DNA of 64,000 bases from Temnopleurus reevesii (Eukaryota; Echinodermata; Echinoidea; Temnopleuroida; Temnopleuridae). The translations under genes were made by a program, and so were the position numbers. The notes beneath the pieces are model-generated. The model did no database searches, was not told where the DNA came from, and saw only the letters and a list, made by a program, of their open reading frames with translations. Positions 58,601 through 64,000 of this stretch are shown here, one piece after another (the first letter of the stretch is position 1; each line of letters starts with the position of its first letter). The DNA lies in assembly GCA_036244855.1 (NCBI GenBank), contig BQKZ01001629.1, positions 22,437 to 86,436 of the forward strand, read 5' to 3'.

Positions 58601-58635
58601 GAGATATTCCTCAGGCTAGATCCCTGTATATCCAT
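40342..58635 (-). CDS. Secreted multi-Kazal-domain protein, whole gene
   Basis: Nine exons on the minus strand: 58635-58398, 50683-50576, 49630-49451, 46033-45926, 44477-44298, 43229-43053, 42575-42399, 41655-41467, 40574-40342. Total 1590 bases, 529 residues plus stop, no interruption; every intron is phase 1, the classic arrangement for shuffled extracellular modules. Residues 1 to about 29 are a signal peptide. Then come two cysteine-poor half-Kazal modules (about 80-115 and 176-211), four Kazal modules (about 116-175, 212-271, 272-330, 331-389), a divergent seven-Cys Kazal-like module (390-452) and a Cys-containing tail. Kazal domains usually inhibit serine proteases or bind extracellular partners; the actual target cannot be read here. 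Modules were duplicated locally, and a relic one persists at 46546-46612. Exons could be missing in the gaps at 45329-45719 and 57753-58021. Confidence 0.8.
41131..41382. mobile_element. MITE related to the AACACC type
   Basis: Inverted ends TGGGTGACTTCAAGTACGGTG (about 41137-41157) and reverse (about 41357-41377), with GGTGTTGG/CCAACACC motifs inside. No ORF; in the last intron of the Kazal gene. Confidence 0.75.
41467..41655 (-). CDS. Kazal gene exon 8 (divergent seven-Cys module)
   Basis: Acceptor GTTCCAG, donor G|GTAAGT, phase 1 both sides. Cysteines in LTCYEILRGMCP, TQVCDLN, NICRALHKRC and DDTCYQVEMSC: the Kazal order with one extra Cys before the last. Confidence 0.8.
42399..42575 (-). 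CDS. Kazal gene exon 7
   Basis: Acceptor CCTGCAG, donor AG|GTAAGA. Six Kazal cysteines: CGLPQTDPCPRRVPVCAGY, then YEDECHLNRTRC and GSCQVE. Confidence 0.88.
43053..43229 (-). CDS. Kazal gene exon 6, four-Cys module
   Basis: Acceptor CCCAACCCAG, donor A|GTAATT. Reads RRLESCPKTTPVCTLSNG, then VFENECSFNQILRQPAYG and RLRRCELE. Compared with the sister exons, the first and fifth Kazal cysteines are both gone (CG to SA; NRTLC to NQILR). Confidence 0.85.
43652..43865. mobile_element. MITE with CCGGAGCA ends and telomere-like core
   Basis: Inverted repeat TGCTCCGGCGACAATTGC at 43666 and its reverse complement ending 43852. Core has several AGGGTTAGGGTTAGG stretches (about 43709-43786). Confidence 0.8.
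44298..44477 (-). CDS. Kazal gene exon 5
   Basis: Acceptor CTCCCACCCAG, donor A|GTAAAT. Reads CGRPEPDPCPTVTPVCTSSN, VFENECHLNRTLCQGWGR, and VDPRHCQLQ, a complete six-Cys Kazal module nearly identical to exon 3. Confidence 0.92.
44558..44890 (+). mobile_element. LINE 3' end sharing its tail with the SINEs
   Basis: 44562-44690 encodes HGDRAFSVVAPTLWNSLPLS, then SQTSLNSFKAPLKNYLFRN and a stop: the C-terminus of a CR1/L2-like reverse transcriptase. After (TAG)n the tail ends GCGCTTAGAG ... AAGCGCTATATAAATAC and (TTA)n, as in the SINE at 17189-17480. Confidence 0.8.
45329..45719. other. Assembly gap, 391 N
   Basis: Begins in a poly(G) run; poly(C) lies just beyond it at about 45739-45751. In an intron of the Kazal gene. 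Confidence 0.98.
45926..46033 (-). CDS. Kazal gene exon 4 (half-Kazal module, copy 2)
   Basis: Acceptor GATACAG, donor AACAG|GTGAGT. Reads EVITGTLCASDGQFYSNLQE, IVDAALILEHDAYCLTG. Has CASDGQFYSN, the Kazal CGSDGxTYxN core, but only two cysteines. Near-identical to exon 2. Confidence 0.85.
46546..46612 (-). pseudogene. Relic 3' half of a Kazal exon
   Basis: Minus strand reads LCQRWGRTELPAIERVDPQH then CRIG, matching the end of exon 3. The first half is replaced by a (TAA)n repeat, and the donor GTAAGC has become ATAAGC, so it cannot splice. Confidence 0.85.
46629..46700. repeat. (TAA)n microsatellite
   Basis: Imperfect TAA/ATA repeat abutting the relic exon. Confidence 0.9.
46732..48799. mobile_element. 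Non-autonomous TIR element, about 2.07 kb
   Basis: Ends ATTAGGTGATCTGTC (46732-46746) and reverse complement (48785-48799); an extra internal copy sits at 48750-48762. The interior has a 609-base direct duplication (about 46820-47386 and 47430-47988) and three (CG)n-rich patches. No transposase frame is visible. Confidence 0.7.
46820..47988. repeat. Direct duplication, period 609
   Basis: Both copies contain TACACGCAGGAGTTTCTCC, AAAGGAGCTGCTGCTCTTAA and GGCGCCATTTTGATGACGTC at matching offsets, separated by A-runs. Roughly 90 percent alike by eye. Confidence 0.88.
48975..49345. repeat. Head-to-head tRNA-like repeat (SINE pair)
   Basis: Arms of about 115 bases (48990-49105 and 49228-49345) are reverse complements. 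The right copy starts with a tRNA-like head: D-arm GTCTAGTGGTAAGAC, B-box GGGTTCGATTCCTACCC and a partly pairing acceptor stem (CTCTCGG/CCGAGAA). The anticodon stem is imperfect, so this is SINE-type rather than a working tRNA. Confidence 0.7.
49451..49630 (-). CDS. Kazal gene exon 3
   Basis: Acceptor CCATCCAG, donor A|GTAAGC. Reads CGMPDPDPCPSPTPVCTSSD, VFANECHLNRTLCQRWGR and VDPRHCRIE, a complete six-Cys module. Confidence 0.92.
49814..50087. mobile_element. Palindromic MITE, AACACC family, copy 2
   Basis: 274 bases; ends GTACACTGCAAAAACGCTGG and its exact reverse complement. Interior mirrors 6353-6600. Confidence 0.9.
50088..50350 (+). mobile_element. 5'-truncated tRNA-derived SINE
   Basis: Begins in the SINE head just before the B box (GGTTTGAATCCCACC) directly at the MITE edge, then TTGTGCTGCACTCAACCC, GAATGGGTACCTGC and tail GCGCTGTATAAATTGCATC plus (TTA)n. 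Confidence 0.88.
50471..50489 (-). repeat. Poly(G) run
   Basis: About 19 G, one of only two long G runs on the plus strand. Confidence 0.9.
50576..50683 (-). CDS. Kazal gene exon 2 (half-Kazal module, copy 1)
   Basis: Acceptor CTACACAG, donor AACAG|GTGAGT. Reads EVITGTLCASDGQFYSNLQE, IVDAKLILENDAFCLTG. The codon split with exon 1 gives Glu, confirming the phase-1 junction. Confidence 0.85.
50700..54430. other. Large intron 1 of the Kazal gene, part 1
   Basis: No exon seen. Possible worn LINE tails with AATAAATGAATAAATAAAT at about 51600-51640 and AATAAATAAACGG at about 53740. Confidence 0.5.
54440..55777. mobile_element. TU-like foldback element with 15-bp repeat arms
   Basis: Left arm 54440-54795 is a string of degenerate 15-mers close to TTCGTCCAATTACCA; right arm about 55335-55777 is the reverse complement (TGGTAATTGGACGAA). 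Outer ends CCATCTCGTCCAATG (54440-54454) and its exact reverse complement (55763-55777). A short extra block lies at 55018-55085. The spacer includes a tRNA-like B box on the minus strand (GGTTCGAAGCC). Long inverted arms of 15-bp tandem repeats are the hallmark of sea urchin TU elements. Lies in intron 1 of the Kazal gene. Confidence 0.8.
55800..57752. other. Large intron 1 of the Kazal gene, part 2
   Basis: No exon seen. Poly(C) at about 55910-55918 and 57743-57752; a (CAATA)n-type tail at about 56768-56784 may end a worn retroelement. Confidence 0.5.
57753..58021. other. Assembly gap, 269 N
   Basis: Starts in a poly(C) run, inside intron 1 of the Kazal gene. Confidence 0.98.
58398..58635 (-). 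CDS. Kazal gene exon 1 (signal peptide)
   Basis: ATG at 58635-58633; hydrophobic core ISLILFVIVINC then polar TSTTRASDGDDD, a typical secretory signal with an acidic start to the mature chain. Basic KSKRS near the end might be a processing site. Donor AAAG|GTAAGG, phase 1, fits exon 2. Confidence 0.75.
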
Positions 58636-60780
58636 TTCGTTCTGATAACAGACGACACAAGCGGCGATACTGGGTTGGTTTTGTGATGCGACTGTTCTTC
58701 CCGCCTAGTTTCCGATGGTATGTTCACGGAATATTCCTCAATATTTCAGGTACATCCAGCAGAACATTGTACTGTCTTCAGATAAGTATTGATTTTTATG
58801 AATCGTATCGATATGTTTGATAGAGTATCCCGACAAAATATTGTTCAATGTGTGTACGCCGAACACAAACTTAACTAGATTGCCGTGGTTAAGGTCCACG
58901 TCTGAGCTGGGAACTGAGTTTTTACGGCAAGGGATTGGCTGCGGTCCGTAGAGATTCTGTGTATTTGCTCACAGGTGCAGTGTCACGTTCGTGTCAAATT
59001 TGAGCAACTGTTGGATTTGTTTCGGGCTCTGATTGGTGCCGCCCTTGGGGACCACCTGTCCCTTGCCAATCTCTCCCGCCCAGCAGCTATCCCATGTACG
59101 TGATACCTGGGATGGGATGCTGTAGAAATATGCTTTGGGCAGGGGTGGGGTCACTTAGCTTGGTTGGTGTGTTGGAGTTTTATTCCATCCAGCATCACAT
59201 CACCGGAGTCAAATTCATCAGTGAGTCAAAACTATGAGAGGCCAGACATTCCGAATGGAGTCACATTGACTTCCAAAGTTCAAACAATGTCTGTCATGGA
59301 TGACGTGCATGCTGACAATCATGATGTACAGTTTTGGCATTTACAAAGAATCAGGCTTATGCAAGAAATTATTTAACGAAAAGGTCCACCCTCGACTAGG
59401 TCTAATTCCATAAGCTCTGTGTCTATGTTAATCATAGAGGGTAATGGTATAATTTGTTATATAACCAAGTATCTATGATGATAACTAGCTCCCTGATTAC
59501 GACAGTCAATATTGAGCCCCATTACAATTTGGGGAACGGAAATTGCCATCGAATCCAATCTAAGATGACGTCATAATGGGGAGGATATCCCATTCTCGTA
59601 TAGTCGATGAGCGATGAGCGGTAATTTAGCCTGCCTGCCCCAGTCACACATGTACATATATGTTTTCACAAACGAGCAGCCAAGATTTCACAATCAGGAG
59701 GTCTAACCAACTGGGGAGACCCGAAAAGCCCCAAAAGATCATCACCTTGCAAGGAGTTTCTATAAAAGCTCTCCGTCGCCTTATATCNATATTAAATTTA
59801 AGCATCTGCACGAAATTCATTGACAGTAAATATTTGCACCCCTAACCGATTTTTCGTCTTCTTAGGAGCTGACAAGCAAAGGAAAATCCTCAGCTCGCGG
59901 CTGTCTCTGATCGGGGGTCCGAGCCCCCATGCCCCCCCCCCCCTCCGGTCTTAACATGCTTAAATGCCTGCTTTCGATCCAAGGTGAATACTGGCGAACA
60001 TATTAAAATGATTAGGATTTCCTTAAAAAAAATTGTTGTAAATGAAACATAAATGAATAGATAAATAAGGATATTTGATGATAGATATGTAGATCCTCTA
60101 TTTGCATGTTTACATTCATATAAACTTTCTGTTGAACGATGACTTTTGTACCATAAATGTAAGAAAATTAAGGTTAGTAGTGCATCCATGATATCATCAA
60201 ATTAACCACATGTCTGAAAATTTTCACTGATTTGCTCTTCTATTTTTCAAATCTTTAAAAATTCAGATTTTTATTTATTACTTGTCCAATTTTTTCTCAA
60301 TTTTCTTTGAATTTATTTTGTTCTTCTCATCAATATTTCTGTTCTTGTCAAAATTAATATTTGCGTGTAGACTCTTCTTTTGAGCACGATATCCACCAGG
60401 TCCACAATATCAGGTTCCTCGTAAATGAATGTGATGCATTATTTCTAGATGGTAAATGCCCTCTACCGGTGAACGACTGCAACCATGCAGCAGGAGACAT
60501 GTTAACAATTTTGATAGTTGTTATGATAAATACAGTATTTTCTTTTGGAAAGTTTTTCATAGTTTTGTAAATAAATTTCTTAAGTTGAGATATGCTCTGT
60601 ACTTACAAAGGGCGATTGCAGAAATATTGTTAAATTCAATTCAATATGCACATCGACTACTGTATGTTGCCGAATTGAGGCTCATTTCATCATGTTCATA
60701 CGGGAGCCTTGAAGAATGTCGGTTATATGCAAGACACTTTCACAGCATGCAATAGAGCATGCCAAATAATCACTCCAAAA
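58636..60780. other. Between the two Kazal genes, no gene seen
   Basis: Presumed promoter of the gene starting at 58635, plus unassigned DNA. Single N at 59788; poly(C) at about 59934-59942. Confidence 0.5.
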
Positions 60781-60794
60781 TTCTATGCCCGTAT

Positions 60795-61209
60795 TATCAT
60801 CGTAATAACCGTCATCATCAACACCATCATCATCATCAGTACCATCATCCTCACAATCCTTTAATTTTAAATGGTGATACATTCCAAGGATTTCATTATT
60901 ATCATTACTGTCGTCATCACCATCATTATCTTCACCACCACCATCTCCATCACCATCACCATCATTATGCGTCATCGTCATCATCATCATCATCCAGTTT
61001 CAGCTATGATTGTGCTATAATTTTGTTATCACTCTGTTTGCTGTGGTCTACTGACTTCACTGGACCATTTTAAGGCTGAATTTTAGCTTGCTTTACAAAG
61101 TATTCTGCATCAAACTTTTCAAGTTTTTGGAACTGTATTGGCCATATTGCACTACACTGACTCAGTACCACAGTCTCTTCAGTCCATTGTGATTCACTCA
61201 NCCATCACG

Positions 61210-61243
<34 letters not shown>

Positions 61244-61342
61244 CCACCACTGTCAAATCGCCATCACCGTCATCATCATTGTCTTCATCACCATGGTCAT
61301 GATCATCATCATCATCATCGTAATAACCGTCATCATCAACAC

Positions 61343-61374
<32 letters not shown>

Positions 61375-61870
61375 GTACCATCATTCTCACAATCGTTTAA
61401 ATGGTGATACATTCCAAGGATTTCATTATTATTATCACCATCACTGTCGTCATCACCATCATTATCTTCATCACCACCATCTCCATCAACATCATCATCA
61501 TTATGCGTCATCGTCATCATCATCATCATAACCACCACCACTATCATCATAACCAACACCATCATCATCATCATCATAACCATCACCATCATAATCTTCA
61601 TCACCACCATCTTCATCACCATCACCATCATTATCCGTCATCATCATCATCATCATCACCACCATCATTATCATCATCATCACCATCATCACCACCATCG
61701 TTATAATCACCACCATCATCATTATCATCGTAATTCGTCGTCATCAGCACTATTTCCATCATCATCATCAACGTCATCATCATCATCATCATCATCATCA
61801 TTATCATCATCATTATTATCTCTATACCATCAATATGCACTATCACAATCATCACCATCATGAAAATGGT
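60795..61870. repeat. (CAT)n-rich microsatellite, duplicated
   Basis: Long CAT/CAC/ATT repeat. 60785-60995 recurs at about 61310-61520 including unique text (CCAAGGATTTCATTATTA), with an N at 61201 between. The poly-Asp/poly-His frames are not genes. Confidence 0.92.
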
Positions 61871-61899
61871 GATATATGCCAAGGATTTCAAACCATCAA

Positions 61900-62690
61900 T
61901 CACAATTATTTTGTCATGTGTCAATGTAAGCTAAATAAGTAGTCAAGAATATACCAAACAATTCCTTTTCTTCATATATATATATCTTTAATAGTTTTCA
62001 TACAAGTAATAGCACACATGTAACATTGAAAATAAATGGAGGGATATTCACCATAATGATCATGATAATTTGAATGAATCTCTAACAACAAAAATCTTTT
62101 TATTTCTTGTGTACACTAATAATGCCTCCGCCACCGTCCGTCCGTCCGTCCGTCCATGCGTCCGTCCGAAACTTGTTACCGCGATAAGTTTGTGCGAAAA
62201 GAAATATAGGACCTTTTTATGGTCATAAATCTGTAAATCTCCGATAATCGTCGATGATCTTAAAGGAAATGCAAACGGTTTTAGTTTTATAATAAAGAGA
62301 TTCACACAAGCCTGAAAGATCGCGAGTGCATCGTACGATAGTCGTAAAACATCCAGCGAGGTCGTCGTGTGATTAGAAATATAGGACCCGTTCACTTTCG
62401 GATGATCGTAGATGACCATGCATACAGATGCAGTTTTATGTCGTATACGGAGTTATTGGATGTCCCGGCGGGCTGATTATCAGGACGGGAGGATACCGGA
62501 ATTCTTCTCTCAACAAGTTGACATTGACTATTTCATGAATTTCTTCCAGGTTGTTGATAATAATATTCCAAAACGACAAAATATTGATGATGTTTGCAAT
62601 CATTTGATTAACAATTGCTGTGAAATTCAAAAGAGAAAATTGGCAGTTTACGAGTCCGGACACCTAACCCCCATCCTCTTTTTCTAGTAC
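61900..62690. other. Non-coding stretch
   Basis: No exon seen. A (CCGT)n repeat sits at about 62137-62167. Confidence 0.5.
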
Positions 62691-62698
62691 TTTTGTCA

Positions 62699-63902
62699 TC
62701 ATGGACCAGTCGTGGTAGGATTAGCACAGAACCCTGTGTGAAGCACACTCTCGCTTTGCGAGATGATTCCCTGACATCGCACCCAGTTGAATGTACATTC
62801 ATTCTGGTACGTCCCCACGGTGGTGCAGACTGGCTCGAAGACGAGGTCACACGTCTATGGACATGGTGTCGGGGTCGGCGTTGTCGCATCGGGAACGGTC
62901 GTGGGCGCTCGTGTTGTCGTCGTAGCCTTCGTCGTCGTCGCCCTCGTAGTCGTTGTCTTCCTCGTTGGGATCGGAGCCGCGGTGATCCGTACAGTTGGGG
63001 GTGGTCTCCTTGTCGTAGGAAGTCCTGAGAATAAATATTAGGATTGAACTTTATCAACACTGAATATGATATTATTCAAAAGAGCGAAACAGGGATAATT
63101 TATGAGTAAGATATATATGTATCCTTTTGTTATATATTCTTGACTTCCATAATTATGAAATTAAAACAGTAGATTATAGAAAACTTGCCTTTTGTGATGC
63201 TTTAAACTCAATTCACAGTAACATAATTGACATTCAATTTTCAAACATTTATGCCACAACCCTCTTTCTTCTTCCACCTTCCGCTATTCTCCCTCTCCCC
63301 TGCCTCCTCCTCTCTCCTTCAAGAAGGAATGAAAATACATACATATATACTTGTACTTCGGTATTACAGTGCATCCTGGGGCCTGTAACATGAAAGATTC
63401 AATTTAACTTACGACAAATATTAGTGGTAAGTCGATGGCAAAATATGTACATAAAGCCCTGGTCACATATAGGACCCCGGAAGCAACACGATTCACCCCG
63501 AATCTTTGTTAATTCAGAGTTAACTGCCTCAGAACAACGAGTCGGGGTGAATCGTGTTGCTTCCGGGGTCCTATGTGACCGGGGCTTAGGAGATACGATT
63601 AATTGCACAATTGATCGCATCTCTTCATGCCACAGACCCCTGATATTGTTTGCTTGCATTAATTTCCTTTTATCTGCCATATTTATATTTGTTTTAGCTG
63701 TATTTAATTTCTAAACAGTATTTTTGGCATACTTCTCAAACAAGCTCCCCAGTATTTGATGTACCATCGACCCGTAGCTCCGACCGAGCAAGCATGTTGT
63801 TGGAGAAAACACGGGGAGCTGTACGTCAGACCATTGCTACCACAGACAGTCCATCTTGCTGGGGGTTCGGTGGGCAGTATGTCGGGCAATTGCTGTCTTG
63901 TG
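62699..63902 (-). pseudogene. Second Kazal gene, last two exons, apparently broken
   Basis: Exon A 63902-63733 (acceptor TTTTTCAG, donor AGAA|GTATGC) and exon B 63024-62699 (acceptor ATTCTCAG, stop TGA 62701-62699). Exon A holds a Kazal core VCGSNGLTYSSPCFLQQ, HACSV and YWGACLR, while its first two cysteines (NCPTYCPP) lie in the next frame: one base is missing (170 rather than 171 bases for a phase-1/phase-1 exon). Exon B encodes a Thr/Pro-rich linker, then a Kazal module (CDLVFEPVCTTVGTYQNEC, RCQG, HTGFC) interrupted by TAG at 62857-62855 just after PCP. Upstream exons lie beyond the window. Pseudogene, or two sequencing errors. Confidence 0.65.
63452..63588. mobile_element. Hairpin MITE, family H, copy 3
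   Basis: Same palindrome as 1143-1278 and 3433-3569, inserted between the two exons' outer intron, flanked by TA. Confidence 0.85.
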
Positions 63903-64000
63903 CTGAAAAATAAAAAAGATGAAACAAAATATTTTAGATTTTTGATGATAATTATTGTCGGCGACTATATTTGTTTTCAAATGAGAGACTATAAATCTAG

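Noticed and set aside
60361..60570. Plus-strand ORF with NECDALFLDGKCPLPVNDCN
   Set aside because: Cysteines look suggestive, but no known domain spacing or splice partners could be found.
60682..61924. Poly-Asp, poly-Met and poly-His proteins
   Set aside because: Translations of a CAT/ATG microsatellite in several frames at once.
62608..63060. 150-residue Arg-rich minus-strand ORF
   Set aside because: Wrong-frame shadow of the Thr-rich linker and Kazal exon of the second Kazal gene.

Overview
This is eukaryotic, AT-rich, intron-bearing and repeat-dense DNA, most likely from a sea urchin or close echinoderm relative. Evidence: animal genes with short exons and GT/AG introns; tRNA-derived SINE copies ending in a GCGCTATATAAA-(TTA)n tail; and a foldback element built of 15-bp repeats like the TU elements described in sea urchins. 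There is nothing bacterial: no operons and no CRISPR. The sequence is a draft scaffold with three N gaps (15804-16514, 45329-45719, 57753-58021) and single-N joins at 14316, 25023, 26064, 59788 and 61201. Several joins flank segments that are duplicated elsewhere in the window.

Region by region. (1) 866-11076, minus strand: a ten-exon SLC17-family (sialin-like) transporter gene. Every splice phase agrees (518 codons including stop), it has an N-terminal dileucine sorting motif, and it carries one in-frame TGA in exon 4. (2) 11.1-16.8 kb: TIR element, LINE fragment, a second copy of the transporter 5' region, and a gap. (3) 16801-23350, plus strand: glycerate kinase (GLYCTK). A second copy of its 3' end follows at 26065-27955, with a stray copy of the transporter first exon between them, probably alternative haplotypes. 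(4) 28-40 kb: mostly non-coding, with one small membrane-protein ORF (31936-32289, minus), several minisatellites, and a promoter-like CpG-rich block near 38.6-38.9 kb. (5) 40342-58635, minus strand: a secreted multi-Kazal protein, nine exons, all introns in phase 1, 529 residues, uninterrupted. Its introns hold MITEs, a LINE 3' end, a 2-kb TIR element, a SINE and a relic exon; a TU-like foldback element lies inside its large first intron. (6) 62699-63902, minus strand: the last two exons of a second Kazal gene that looks broken (one-base deletion plus an in-frame TAG).

The genes do not form a pathway: a membrane transporter, a serine/glycerate metabolism enzyme and secreted protease-inhibitor-like proteins. 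The most interesting biology is the Kazal cluster, where exon-sized modules have been duplicated, lost specific cysteines in pairs, or died. All gene models were worked out by eye from frames and splice signals; no database search was run.
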